Source: CAZUYC01 sp964624475 (lineage in GTDB: Bacteria; Myxococcota_A; UBA9160; SMWR01). Taken from it: 64,000 bases of DNA. Positions 1 to 8,974 of the stretch are shown here, piece after piece. The notes beneath the pieces were generated by a model. It searched no databases. It worked only from the letters and a program-made list of their open reading frames with translations, and was not told the origin of the DNA. The translations under genes were made by a program, and so were the position numbers. Each line of letters begins with the position of its first letter. Position 1 is the stretch's first letter. The stretch spans positions 48,166 through 112,165 of the forward strand of contig CAZUYC010000001.1 of the NCBI GenBank assembly GCA_964624475.1, written 5' to 3'.

Positions 1-372
1 CTGCCCGACGGGCGGATTCCTGCTGCGGCCGAGGCGGAGGCGCGGGCCCGCGACCTGCTCGTGCGCGTGGGCCTCGGCGCCCGCCTCGATCACTACCCCG
101 CGCAGCTCTCGGGCGGCGAGCAGCAGCGGGTGGGCCTCGCCCGCGCCTTCGCCGCCGGCCCGCTCCTGCTCTTCGCCGACGAGCCCACCGGCAACCTCGA
201 CCGCGAGACCGGCCGCACGGTGGCCGACCTGCTCTTCGCGCTCAATCGCGAGGCGGGGACGACGCTCGTGATCGCGACCCACGACCTCGAGCTCGCGGGC
301 CGGGCCGGCCGCGTCGTGCGCCTCGACGCCGGCCGCATCGCGCGGATCGACGAGGCGGGGGAGCGCGGGTGA
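1..372 (+). CDS. ABC transporter ATP-binding protein, YbbA/LolD-like, 5' truncated by window edge
   Basis: This is the C-terminal part (about 123 codons) of an ABC ATPase; the frame is open from base 1, so the gene starts outside the window. The signature motif LSGGEQQRVGLARA, the Walker B with catalytic Glu (LLLFADEPTGNLD), the D-loop and the H-loop His (VIATHDLEL) are all visible. The Walker A is upstream and not seen. The DEPTGNLD signature is typical of the MacB/LolD/YbbA subfamily, which powers FtsX-type permeases. Its stop overlaps the GTG start of the permease in a GTGA, so the two are translationally coupled. It acts on the cytoplasmic side of the inner membrane; the substrate is not readable from sequence. 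Confidence 0.93.
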   Translation: MPDGRIPAAAEAEARARDLLVRVGLGARLDHYPAQLSGGEQQRVGLARAFAAGPLLLFADEPTGNLDRETGRTVADLLFALNREAGTTLVIATHDLELAGRAGRVVRLDAGRIARIDEAGERG

Positions 373-2936
373 AGCGGCGCTTCGCGCTGGCGATGGCCCG
401 CCGCGAGGCGCGCAGCGCGCGCAGGCGCCTGCTCCTCTACGGGAGCTCGATGGCGCTCGGCGTCGCCGGGCTGGTCGCGCTCCAGGGCCTGCGCAGCACG
501 GTCCGCGCGGCGGTCGACGCACGCTCTCGAACGCTGCTCGGCGCGGATCTTCGCCTCGAGAGCCGCTCTCCCTTCGCGGGCGAGGCCGCACGCCTCCTCG
601 GCGCGATCGAGGCGCTGGCGCAGGAGCCCGCGGCGCACGTCACGCGCTTCGGCTCGATGGTGCTCGTGCCGTCCTCCGGCCGCACGCGGCTCGTCGACGT
701 CCACGGCGTGGACCCGAGCTATCCCTTCTACGGCGCGATCGAGACCGACCCGCCCGGCGCGTGGCCGGGGCTCCAGCGGGAGGAGCCGGTGGCGCTGGTC
801 GACCCGGGCGCCCTCGTGCAGCTCGACCTGGCGCCGGGAGACGCGCTCCTGCTCGGATCGCTGCGCCTGCGCATCCTCGGCAGCGTGCGCCGCACGCCGG
901 GCACCGTGGGCCTGCGCACGAGCGTCGCGCCGCGCGTCTTCCTCGCGCGGCGCCACGTAGCCGCCACCGGCCTCGTCGAGCGCGGCAGCCTCGTCGATCA
1001 CCACGCCTACCTCCGCGTGGCGCCGGAGCGGCTCGGCCCGTGGCTCGAGGAGCAGCGGGGCGCGCTCGATGCCGCGCGCGTCCGCGAGGACACGGTGGAG
1101 GAGGTGCAGCGCGAGGCCTCCCGCAGCTTCGCGGCGCTGACGCGCAGCCTGGGACTCGTCGGGCTCGCGGCGCTCCTGCTCGGCGGCATCGGCATCGCGG
1201 CCGGCGTGCGGGTCTGGGTGCGCGAGCGCTTCGACAGCGTGGCCGTGCTGCGCTCCCTCGGCGCGTCGTTCGGCGACGTGCTGGCGGCCTACGGGATCGT
1301 CGCGACCGGGCTCGGCGCCGCGGCGGGCGCGGCCGGCGCGGCCCTCGGCACCGCCCTCCAGGCCGCCCTCCCCGCGCTGCTCGCCGGCCTCCTGCCCGTG
1401 GAGATCGCCTTCCGCCCCGATCCCGTCGCGATCGCGACGGGCCTGGCGCTCGGGCTCTGGATGACGGGGCTCTTCGTCGCGGGCCCGCTCTTCGACCTGG
1501 CCCGGGTGCCGCCCCTGCGCGCGCTGCGCCGCGACTTCGAGGCCGAGCCAGCGCCCCGCGCCGGGCGCGCGGCGCTGGCGCTCGCCCTCGGCGCGAGCCT
1601 GCTCGGGGCGTCGCTCTGGCAGGCGCCCAGCTGGCGCGTGGGCCTCGCCTTCGCCGGCGGCCTCGGCCTCGTCCTCGCCGCGCTCGCGGGCGCGAGCTGG
1701 GCCGCGACCGCGTGGCTGCGCCGGCACCGCGCGCGGCGCGCGCCCTTCTGGCTGCGCCAGGGCCTCGCGAACCTCTTTCGGCCGCGCAACCACACGCTCG
1801 CGACCGTCCTCGCGATCGGCTTCGGCCTCCACCTGGTGGCGACGCTGCACGCGGTGGAGCGCAACGTGCTGGCGCAGATCGCCCTCGACACGCGCCCCGA
1901 CCGGCCGAACCTCGTGCTCTTCGACGTCCAGCGCGACCAGCTCGCGGAGCTCGAGGGCTTTCTCGCCGAGCGGGAGGCGCCCGTGCTCGAGCAGGTGCCG
2001 CTCGTGAGCGCGCGGATCGCGCGGGTGCGCGACCGCGACGTCGGGGACTGGCTGCGCGAGGCCGGGGAGCTTGCGCGCGGCCTGCGCTGGGCCCTGCGCC
2101 GGGAGTATCGGCTCACCTGGTCGGCCGAGCGGCGCGAGACCGAGCAGGTGGTGGCGGGCGCGTGGTGGACGGACGCGCCACGCCGCCCCGGCGAGCCCGC
2201 GCCCGTCTCGCTCGAAGAGGAGCTCGCGGCGACGCTCGGCGTCGGGCTCGGCGACCGCCTCGTCTGGGACGTGCAGGGCGTCGCGATCCCGAGCGTGGTG
2301 ACGAGCCTGCGCGCGGTCGACTGGGGGCACCTCGCGACGAACTTCCTGGCGATCTTCCCGCCCGGCGTGCTCGAGGAGGCGCCGCGGAGCAGCGTGCTCC
2401 TGCTCCACGTGCCGGAGGCCGAAGCCCGGGCGCGGCTCCAGGGCGACCTGGTCGCGCGCTTCCCGAACGTCTCGGCGCTCGACGCCACGCTGATCCTCGA
2501 GGCCCTCGACGCCGTGCTCGCGCAGGTGGGCCTCGCGGTGCGCGCGCTCTCGCTCCTGACCCTCGCGGCGGGCCTCGTGATCCTGGTCGCGGCGGCCGCG
2601 GCTTCCCGCCACGAGCGCACCCGCGAGGCGCTGCTGCTGCGCACCCTCGGCGCGAGCGGACGCGTGGTGCGGCGCGTCGTCGCCACCGAGGCGATCGCGC
2701 TGGGCGCCCTCGCGGCCGGCGTCGGAGCCGCGACGGCCCTCGCGTCCTCCGCGGCCCTCGTCGTGTGGCTCTTCGAGCTTCCCTACCGGCCGCCCTGGGG
2801 CGACCTGGCGCTGCTCGCCCTCGCCACCTTCGTCACGACCGCCGCCCTCGGCGCGTGGCACGGCCGCCCCGCGACGCGCGGGAGCCCGCTCGCCGGCCTG
2901 CGCGAGGCGGAGCTGCTGGAGGGCGGTGCGGTGTAG
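369..2936 (+). CDS. FtsX-family ABC permease, YbbP-like (855 aa)
   Basis: The 855-residue protein has one N-terminal transmembrane segment (about 23-42), a large periplasmic domain, three helices (about 255-385), a further two (about 400-450), then a second copy of the FtsX arrangement ending in three C-terminal helices (about 730-835). Size and duplicated FtsX layout match the YbbP class (E. coli YbbP about 800 aa) rather than LolC/E (about 400 aa). The GTG start overlaps the ATPase stop by 4 nt. YbbA-YbbP systems are thought to move lipophilic molecules out of or within the inner membrane; the substrate here is unknown. Two very long ORFs (976 aa antisense, 752 aa sense) over the same DNA are high-GC shadows. 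Confidence 0.9.
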   Translation: MKRRFALAMARREARSARRRLLLYGSSMALGVAGLVALQGLRSTVRAAVDARSRTLLGADLRLESRSPFAGEAARLLGAIEALAQEPAAHVTRFGSMVLVPSSGRTRLVDVHGVDPSYPFYGAIETDPPGAWPGLQREEPVALVDPGALVQLDLAPGDALLLGSLRLRILGSVRRTPGTVGLRTSVAPRVFLARRHVAATGLVERGSLVDHHAYLRVAPERLGPWLEEQRGALDAARVREDTVEEVQREASRSFAALTRSLGLVGLAALLLGGIGIAAGVRVWVRERFDSVAVLRSLGASFGDVLAAYGIVATGLGAAAGAAGAALGTALQAALPALLAGLLPVEIAFRPDPVAIATGLALGLWMTGLFVAGPLFDLARVPPLRALRRDFEAEPAPRAGRAALALALGASLLGASLWQAPSWRVGLAFAGGLGLVLAALAGASWAATAWLRRHRARRAPFWLRQGLANLFRPRNHTLATVLAIGFGLHLVATLHAVERNVLAQIALDTRPDRPNLVLFDVQRDQLAELEGFLAEREAPVLEQVPLVSARIARVRDRDVGDWLREAGELARGLRWALRREYRLTWSAERRETEQVVAGAWWTDAPRRPGEPAPVSLEEELAATLGVGLGDRLVWDVQGVAIPSVVTSLRAVDWGHLATNFLAIFPPGVLEEAPRSSVLLLHVPEAEARARLQGDLVARFPNVSALDATLILEALDAVLAQVGLAVRALSLLTLAAGLVILVAAAAASRHERTREALLLRTLGASGRVVRRVVATEAIALGALAAGVGAATALASSAALVVWLFELPYRPPWGDLALLALATFVTTAALGAWHGRPATRGSPLAGLREAELLEGGAV

Positions 2937-3006
2937 GCCTTCGCGTCGGTAGCACCCACCCGCAGGTCCGCAGCCCCGGCGGGCAGAGACCAGAAACGGA
3001 GCGATG

Positions 3007-3474
3007 CTATTCCACGTAGCCAAGAGAGCGGAGCCGCTCGATCTCCTCGTCGCTGCCGGTCGCCTTGAGCTGGGTGATGGCCCGGGTGATGTCCGCGTCC
3101 GCCGGGTAACGCCGGGCGCCGAGGTCGAGCACGCCGATCGCGCCCGCGGCGTCGCCGCCCTCCTTCAGCTGTCCCGCCGTCTGCAGGTAGAGCGCGCCGG
3201 TGACCTGGGCGGACCAGGCCTCGGCCAGGCGCTCCAGCCGCGCCTGCACCTCGGCCGTCTGGCCGGCGCGCGCCTCGCCCTCGAGCGCCGCGAGCTCGAG
3301 ACGCCAGGCGGTCGATCCCTCCGCTCCGGCGGCCAGGCCCCGCGTCGCCGCGGCCGCGGCCTCCGCATAATGGCCGGCCGTCAGGTGCCCGCGGGCCTCC
3401 TCGAGCTGCTGCTCGGGACCGGCGCCGCAGGCCACCAGCAGGCAGAGAAGGGCCAGCGCCGCCGCGCGCGACAT
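3007..3474 (-). CDS. Small TPR-like lipoprotein (155 aa)
   Basis: I chose the internal ATG at 3474, because from there the protein begins with a clean lipoprotein signal (MSRAAALALLCLLVACG, lipobox LVAC). A longer frame upstream would place a charged tail before it. After the Cys the protein is Ala/Glu-rich helical with degenerate tetratricopeptide-like repeats (EEARGHLTAGHYAEA and similar). It ends in ERLRSLGYVE, a tail of the LxxLGY type that recurs in the 66-aa protein at 7935-8135. It is transcribed divergently from the phosphodiesterase at 3612, with about 137 bp between them. It is likely anchored in the envelope as a partner of the neighbouring cluster; no specific function can be assigned. 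Confidence 0.75.
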   Translation of the reverse strand: MSRAAALALLCLLVACGAGPEQQLEEARGHLTAGHYAEAAAAATRGLAAGAEGSTAWRLELAALEGEARAGQTAEVQARLERLAEAWSAQVTGALYLQTAGQLKEGGDAAGAIGVLDLGARRYPADADITRAITQLKATGSDEEIERLRSLGYVE

Positions 3475-3611
3475 GGAACGCCTCCCGCGTCGATGCAAGC
3501 CCAGGAAGTACCCCAGGCCGCCTTTCCTGTCACATCCCTCGGCGGCGCGAACGCGGCTCCGTTGGAGGGTGTCCCCTTCTCTGGCACTCTTTCTAGTCAC
3601 CGGGGGAAGCC

Positions 3612-5861
3612 TTGAGGCCCGCTCGCTCACACTCCTGCCCGAGCTCCCGCGCCCCGCGCCGGCGACGCACGCCCGCCCTCGGGCTCGCCCTCTGCGCGCT
3701 CGGGCTCGCCCTCGCCGCGGGCCCGGCCGAGGCCTACATCGGCCCGGGCGCCGGCTTCGCCTTCGTGGGCGCGACCCTGGTGCTGCTCAGCACTTTCGTG
3801 CTGGTCGTCTTCACGCTCCTGACCTGGCCCTTCAGCCTGCTCTACCGCGCCATCCGGATCGGAAACCCGTACAAGCGCGCGATCGCGCCCCGCGTCGTCG
3901 TCCTCGGCCTCGACGGCATGGATCCCGGTCTCGCGCTCAAGCTCATGCGCGCGGGCCGGCTCCCGAACTTCCAGAAGCTCGCCGAGAAGGGCGTCTTCCG
4001 CCCGCTCGACACCTCGAACCCCTCCATCTCGCCCGTGGCCTGGTCCACCTTCAGCACGGGCGTCGACGCCAGCCGCCACGCCATCTACGACTTCCTGACC
4101 CGCGACCCCTGCACCTACGGCCCCATGCTCTCGTCGACCGACATCCAGGCCGCCCGCCGGGTCGTGAACATCGGACGCTACGTGGTGCCGCTATCGAAGC
4201 CCAGGATCAAGCTGCTGCAGAAGTCCCAGGCGTTCTGGAAGCTGCTCGGCGACCGGCACATCTTCAGCATCATCCAGCGGGTCCCGATCACCTTCCCGCC
4301 CGTGCCCTTCCGCGGTCTCCTGCTCTCCGGCATGTGCGTGCCGGACCTGCGCGGGAGCCAGGGCACCTTCTCCTTCTACAGCACGAAGCAGGACGAGCAC
4401 GGCCACGCCGTCCACACCGGCGGCGAGCAGACCGTGCTGCGCCGCCAGGGCGACCGCATGCGCACGCGCATCGTGGGCCCGGAGAACGGCATGCTTCGCT
4501 CCGGGGGCCGCATGACGCTGCCGATGACGGTCCAGGTCGCCGGGGACCGCCGGCAGGTGCGCATCGAGATCGAGGGCAGCGAGCCCTTCGACCTGCCGCT
4601 GCGCACCTACTCGCCCTGGGTCCGACTCACCTTTCGCCCGGGCCTCGGCGTGAAGGTGCACGGGATCGCCCGCTTCCACCTGAACCGGGTCGAGCCCGAG
4701 GTCGAGATCTACATGACGCCGATCCACATCGACCCGGAGAACCCGGCGATGCCGATCAGCCATCCGCAGATCTACTCGGTCTACCTCGCGAAGAAGCAGG
4801 GGCCCTTCGCGACCCTCGGCCTGGCCGAGGACACCTGGGCGCTGAACGAGCGGGTGATCGACGAGAAGACCTTCTTCGAGCAGGCGATGGCGATCTACGA
4901 GGAGCGCGAGCGCATGTTCCTCGACGCGCTGGCGCAGACGAAGAAGGGCCTCGTCACCACCGTCTTCGACACGACCGACCGCGTGCAGCACATGTTCTAC
5001 CGCTATCTCGACCCCACGCACCCGGCCAACGCGGGCAAGGACACGAGCGAGTGGGCCGACGCGATCCCGCAGGTCTACGAGCGCGTGGACGCCCTGCTGG
5101 GGAAGATCTGGCACGAGGTCGAGCGGCCGGACACGGTCTTCATGGTCATCAGCGACCACGGCTTCACGAACTTCCGCCGCGGCGTGAACCTCAACACCTG
5201 GCTGCGGGAGAACGGCTACCTGGCGCTCCAGGAGGGCCACGAGACGAGCGGCGACTGGTTCGAGCGCGTCGACTGGTCGCGGACGCGGGCCTTCTCGCTC
5301 GGGCTCACCGGGCTCTTCGTGAACCGCCAGGGCCGCGAGGCCAGCGGCATCGTCCGCGAGGGCGCGGAGTACCGGAGCCTCGTCGACGAGATCGCCTGCA
5401 AGCTCGAGGCGCTGGTCGACCCGCAGACTGGGCTGCGGGCCGTCCGCAAGGCGCGCGCGACCTGGAAGACCTTCGACGGCCCCTACCGGCTCGACGCGCC
5501 CGACCTCCTGATCGGCTACGAGGGTGGCTACCGGAGCTCCTGGGAGTGCGCGACGGGGGCCGTCACCGCCAGCGTGTTCAGCGACAACGTGAGGAGCTGG
5601 TCCGGCGACCACTGCGTCGACCCCGAGATCGTGCCGGGCGTCTTCTTCTGCAACCGGCGCATCGCCAGGGAGAAGCCGCGCCTGATCGACCTCCCCGTGA
5701 GCGTGGTCGAGCTCTTCGGCCAGCAGCGCACCCGCCAGATGCAGGGCGAGATGATCTTCGCGGAGGGCGCCGCCGTCGGGGGCTGCTTCGATCCACGGCT
5801 CCTCGACCAGTCCGGGGCGGCGCCCGGAGCGCGCGTCGAGCTCGAGCAGGACGCCGCGTGA
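3612..5861 (+). CDS. Membrane-anchored alkaline-phosphatase-superfamily phosphodiesterase (749 aa)
   Basis: A TTG at 3612, just after GGGGGAAG, gives an N-terminal signal ending AGPAEA, then the mature start AYIGPGAGFAF and a hydrophobic stretch (about 45-75). The catalytic domain follows: VVVLGLDGMDPG (metal-binding Asp), SPVAWSTFSTG (nucleophile region), SRHAIYDF, and MVISDHGFTNFRRG (metal ligands Asp and His). These are hallmarks of type I phosphodiesterase / nucleotide pyrophosphatase proteins of the alkaline phosphatase superfamily. It should act in the periplasm or on the outer face of the inner membrane. The paralogous gene at 5858 begins inside its stop codon, so the two form an operon. 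The substrate is not predictable; a lipid- or glycan-linked phosphoester fits the neighbours. Confidence 0.85.
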   Translation: MRPARSHSCPSSRAPRRRRTPALGLALCALGLALAAGPAEAYIGPGAGFAFVGATLVLLSTFVLVVFTLLTWPFSLLYRAIRIGNPYKRAIAPRVVVLGLDGMDPGLALKLMRAGRLPNFQKLAEKGVFRPLDTSNPSISPVAWSTFSTGVDASRHAIYDFLTRDPCTYGPMLSSTDIQAARRVVNIGRYVVPLSKPRIKLLQKSQAFWKLLGDRHIFSIIQRVPITFPPVPFRGLLLSGMCVPDLRGSQGTFSFYSTKQDEHGHAVHTGGEQTVLRRQGDRMRTRIVGPENGMLRSGGRMTLPMTVQVAGDRRQVRIEIEGSEPFDLPLRTYSPWVRLTFRPGLGVKVHGIARFHLNRVEPEVEIYMTPIHIDPENPAMPISHPQIYSVYLAKKQGPFATLGLAEDTWALNERVIDEKTFFEQAMAIYEERERMFLDALAQTKKGLVTTVFDTTDRVQHMFYRYLDPTHPANAGKDTSEWADAIPQVYERVDALLGKIWHEVERPDTVFMVISDHGFTNFRRGVNLNTWLRENGYLALQEGHETSGDWFERVDWSRTRAFSLGLTGLFVNRQGREASGIVREGAEYRSLVDEIACKLEALVDPQTGLRAVRKARATWKTFDGPYRLDAPDLLIGYEGGYRSSWECATGAVTASVFSDNVRSWSGDHCVDPEIVPGVFFCNRRIAREKPRLIDLPVSVVELFGQQRTRQMQGEMIFAEGAAVGGCFDPRLLDQSGAAPGARVELEQDAA

Positions 5862-7924
5862 GGCTTCGCGCCGTGGCCCTCTTGCCGCTGGCCCTGGCCA
5901 CGGCCCTCGCGTGCGGACCGCAACGCGAGGCGCCGGGGCCGCACGGGCTCTTCGTGCTGGGCGTGGACGGGCTCGATCCCGTGATCCTCGACCGCCTGAT
6001 GGCGGAGGGGACGATGCCCCACTTCGCCGAGCTCGCCCGCGAGGGCAGCTATCAGCGCCTCGGCACCTCCAATCCGCCCCAGAGCCCCGTGGCCTGGTCG
6101 AACTTCGTGACCGGCCGCGACCCGGGCGGCCACGGCATCTTCGACTTCGTCCACCGCGACCCGGTCACCTACCGGCCGATCTCGTCGGCGACCCCGCCCG
6201 CCCCGGACCCCGGATCCGCCCTCGAGTTCTTCGGCTGGGTGATCCCGCTGAGCGGCCCGGAGATCGTGAACAACCGCGGCGGGACGCCGTGGTGGGACCT
6301 GCTCGTGGCGCACGGCGTCGACACCGAGGTGTACCGCGTCCCCGGCAACTACCCGGTGCCGCAGAGCGACGCCAAGGTGCTGGCCGGCATGGGCACGGTG
6401 GACATGCGGGGCGGCTACGGCACCTACACGCTCTTCGCGGACCGCCCGGTCGAGGCGGACGACCCGAAGGGCGACATCCAGCAGGTGAGCGTCCAGGACT
6501 TCGACCTCGACGGCACGCCCGACACCGTCGAGGCGACCCTCAAGGGGCCGCCGGACCTCTTCCACCTGCGGCCCGGCGAGGTCCCCGGTCCGGGCGACTA
6601 CCTGACGGCGCGCGTGACGGTGCACCTCGATCCCGAGTCCGACACCGCCGTGGTGAAGGTGGGCTCCGAGGCGACCCTGCTCCGGGAGGGGGAGTGGTCC
6701 GAGTGGATCGACGTGGGGTTCGACGCGCTGCCCGCGGGACTCATGCCGCTCGCGGGCGCGGTGCGCTTCTTCGCGAGGGAGCTGCGCCCGGCCTTCGAGC
6801 TCTACGCCTCGGCGGTGAACCTCTCGCCGGCGAGCCCGCCGCAGGTCGTGACGAGCCCCGACGAGTGGGTGGAACCGCTCTACGCCGCGCTCGGGCACTT
6901 CTACACCCTCGGCATGCCCGAGGAGACCGGTGCGCTCCGCGACGGAGTCTTCAGCGACGACGACTACCTGAGGCAGGTGGCGCTGGTCCAGCAGGACTCG
7001 CGCGCCCTGCTCGAGCTGGCCCTCGATCGCTTCGCCCCGGGGGACGCGACCTTCGTCTACCTCTCGGACATCGACCTGAACTGCCACATGCTCTGGCGCC
7101 ACGCGGATCCGAAGTATCCGGGCCTCGGCCACCCCGCGCGCGATCCCGCCATCGCCGCCGCCCACGCCCACGACATCGAGGGCTTCTACCGGGACGTGGA
7201 CGCGGCGCTGGGCCGCGTGCGCGAGCGCCTACCTGACGGAACCCGCCTCCTCGTGATGAGCGATCACGGCTTCCAGCCCTACACGCGGAAGTTCCACCTG
7301 AACGCCTGGCTACGCGACCGGGGCTACCTGCTGCCGAAGGACGGCCAGCGGACCGGCCGGGTCGGGCTCGAGGACGTGGACTGGTCGCGCTCGCGCGCCT
7401 ACGGCATCGGGTTCAACGGGCTCTACCTGAACCTCGCGGGCCGCGAGTCCCGGGGCAGCGTGCGGGCGGAGGAAGCGCCGGCCCTGCTCGAGGAGATCGC
7501 CGCGAAGCTCGAGGCCGAGCGCGACCCCGCGAACGGCGCGCCGGTCGTGCTGCGCGCCTATCCCGCCCGGGAGGTGTTCCACGGCGAGCGCGTCTCCGAG
7601 GCTCCGGACCTCGTGGTGGGCTACAACCAGGGCTACGCCGGCTCCGATCCCTCCACGCTCGGCGAGATCACCGAGGCCGTGCTCGAGGACAACACCTCGC
7701 GCTGGTCCGGGAACCACCTGATCGATCCGCGCCTCGTGCCGGGCGTGCTGCTCGCGAACGCTCCGATCGCCGACGGGGAGCACGACCTCACGGACGTCAC
7801 GGTGTCGATCCTGGATCACTACGGGCTGCCCCCGGCGCCGGGAATGCTGGGCCGGTCGTTCCTGCGCGCCGGCGCGCAGGCCCCGCGATCGCCTGCCCCG
7901 GGCCCGGCGGGCCCGGGGCGCTAG
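5858..7924 (+). CDS. Alkaline-phosphatase-superfamily phosphodiesterase lipoprotein (688 aa)
   Basis: The GTG at 5858 overlaps the previous stop (GTGA) and gives a lipoprotein signal, RLRAVALLPLALATALAC. The catalytic body parallels the upstream gene: LGVDGLDPVILDRLM, SPVAWSNFVTGRDPGGHGIF, LVMSDHGFQPYTRKFHLNAWL, and a late conserved SGNHLIDPRLVPG. These mark a type I phosphodiesterase fold with two-metal ligands. The two genes are clear paralogues, one membrane-anchored and one a lipoprotein. The C-terminal tail is low-complexity (AQAPRSPAPGPAGPG) and is encoded over two strong inverted repeats at 7861-7919. A much longer frame (from 3473) reads into this gene but its upstream part is a shadow. 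Confidence 0.88.
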   Translation: MRLRAVALLPLALATALACGPQREAPGPHGLFVLGVDGLDPVILDRLMAEGTMPHFAELAREGSYQRLGTSNPPQSPVAWSNFVTGRDPGGHGIFDFVHRDPVTYRPISSATPPAPDPGSALEFFGWVIPLSGPEIVNNRGGTPWWDLLVAHGVDTEVYRVPGNYPVPQSDAKVLAGMGTVDMRGGYGTYTLFADRPVEADDPKGDIQQVSVQDFDLDGTPDTVEATLKGPPDLFHLRPGEVPGPGDYLTARVTVHLDPESDTAVVKVGSEATLLREGEWSEWIDVGFDALPAGLMPLAGAVRFFARELRPAFELYASAVNLSPASPPQVVTSPDEWVEPLYAALGHFYTLGMPEETGALRDGVFSDDDYLRQVALVQQDSRALLELALDRFAPGDATFVYLSDIDLNCHMLWRHADPKYPGLGHPARDPAIAAAHAHDIEGFYRDVDAALGRVRERLPDGTRLLVMSDHGFQPYTRKFHLNAWLRDRGYLLPKDGQRTGRVGLEDVDWSRSRAYGIGFNGLYLNLAGRESRGSVRAEEAPALLEEIAAKLEAERDPANGAPVVLRAYPAREVFHGERVSEAPDLVVGYNQGYAGSDPSTLGEITEAVLEDNTSRWSGNHLIDPRLVPGVLLANAPIADGEHDLTDVTVSILDHYGLPPAPGMLGRSFLRAGAQAPRSPAPGPAGPGR
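7861..7919. repeat. Two consecutive strong inverted repeats at the 3' end of the coding region
   Basis: Bases 7861-7880 form a perfect 20-bp palindrome, CCTGCGCGCCGGCGCGCAGG. Bases 7895-7905 (GCCCCGGGCCC) pair perfectly with 7909-7919 around a GGC loop. Both lie inside the last codons of the phosphodiesterase, about 15 bp before the next start. They could form an RNA structure that limits read-through or protects mRNA ends. There is no T-run, so a classical intrinsic terminator is not supported. Confidence 0.6.
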
Positions 7925-7934
7925 AGAGGACCCC

Positions 7935-8135
7935 ATGTTCGGTGCCAACGCCGTCAAGGTGAAGCTCGACCGCGACCTCGTCGACAAGCTGCGCAAGGTG
8001 GCCGACGTCGCCGGCTACGCGACGGTCGAGGAGTTCATCACGCACATCCTCGAGAAGGAGATGCTCCATTTCGAGGGCGCCAAGGACGACAAGGACATGC
8101 GCGAGCGCCTGAAGGGGCTCGGCTACATCAGCTAG
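7935..8135 (+). CDS. Small ribbon-helix-helix-like protein with LGY tail (66 aa)
   Basis: The ATG at 7935 follows GAGAGGACCCC. Residues 7-45 (VKVKLDRDLVDKLRKVADV, then TVEEFITHILEKEM) have the beta-helix-helix pattern of ribbon-helix-helix proteins. The C-terminus RERLKGLGYIS shares the LxxLGY tail with the lipoprotein at 3007. It lies 10 bp after the second phosphodiesterase and 1 bp before the membrane protein, so it is surely co-transcribed. Two readings are possible: a DNA-binding autoregulator of the cluster, or a small partner protein of the phosphodiesterases. The sequence does not decide. Confidence 0.75.
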   Translation: MFGANAVKVKLDRDLVDKLRKVADVAGYATVEEFITHILEKEMLHFEGAKDDKDMRERLKGLGYIS

Positions 8136-8136
8136 C

Positions 8137-8955
8137 GTGGCGACCTGGAACGAGCTCTCGAGCGCGGTCTTCGACGCGCTGCTGGCGCCCTTCGGGCACG
8201 GCCCGGCGTGGTTCGACCTCCTGCTCTGGCCGGTCCTGGCGGGCGTGCTGGCGCTCGGGGTGTACAAGCGGCTGAGCGACCAGAAGGGGATCGAGCGCGC
8301 CAAGAATCTCATCGCGGCCCATCTCTACGAGATCCGGCTCTTCCGTCACGACCCGCTCGCGGTGCTCGCCTCGACCGGCAGGATCTTGTTCCGCAACGGC
8401 ATCTACCTGGGCCACAACCTGCTCCCGCTGGCCGTGCTCCTGCTGCCGATGCTGGCCGTGCTGGCCCAGCTCGAGGCGAACTACGCCTTCGATCCGGTCC
8501 CCGTCGGCTCGGTCGAGCTGCTTCAGGTGCGGCTCGATCCGAAGGCCGGAGTCCCGGCGCGCGAGGTGCGGCTCGAGGTGCCCCCGGGCATCGCGCTGGA
8601 CGCGCCGCCGGTCCGGAGCGCGGACGGCGAGATCTTCTGGCGCCTGCGCGCCGAGGCTCCCGGCGACCACGTGCTCGCGCTCACGGTGGGAGGCGAGACG
8701 CTCACCAAGACCTGGGCGGTCGGGGGCGACCCCCGCAAGGTGCCGCAGAAGCGCACCAAGAGCTGGGAGGCCTTCCTCTACCCCGGCGAGCCGGCGTTGA
8801 CGCAACGCTCTTCCGTCCACACCATCGCGCTCCGCTATCCGGAGCGCGACCTCGGTTGGCTACCCGGCGGCGAGCTCGGGATCCTCGCCACCTTCTTCGG
8901 GCTCTCGCTGCTCGCGGGCTTCGCGCTCAAGGGGCGCTTCGGGGTCACCCTGTAG
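8137..8955 (+). CDS. Conserved integral membrane protein of unknown function (272 aa)
   Basis: The GTG at 8137 comes one base after the preceding stop. The protein has a hydrophobic segment at about 25-45, a cytoplasmic positively charged linker (KRLSDQKGIERAKNLIAAH), a strong helix at about 85-110, a periplasmic beta-rich domain (about 125-230), and a final helix at about 248-266. The linker between the helices is reminiscent of small Oxa1-superfamily/DUF106 proteins, but I would not assign that. It is coupled to the upstream phosphodiesterase genes and to a sulfotransferase, suggesting a scaffold or transport role in the same envelope pathway. Confidence 0.7.
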   Translation: MATWNELSSAVFDALLAPFGHGPAWFDLLLWPVLAGVLALGVYKRLSDQKGIERAKNLIAAHLYEIRLFRHDPLAVLASTGRILFRNGIYLGHNLLPLAVLLLPMLAVLAQLEANYAFDPVPVGSVELLQVRLDPKAGVPAREVRLEVPPGIALDAPPVRSADGEIFWRLRAEAPGDHVLALTVGGETLTKTWAVGGDPRKVPQKRTKSWEAFLYPGEPALTQRSSVHTIALRYPERDLGWLPGGELGILATFFGLSLLAGFALKGRFGVTL

Positions 8956-8974
8956 CTCTGGGGGGCAGACGGCC

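Noticed and set aside
93..3023. 976-aa open frame antisense to the ABC permease
   Set aside because: Arg/Ala/Glu-rich shadow typical of very GC-rich DNA; the sense permease has clear helices and domain structure.
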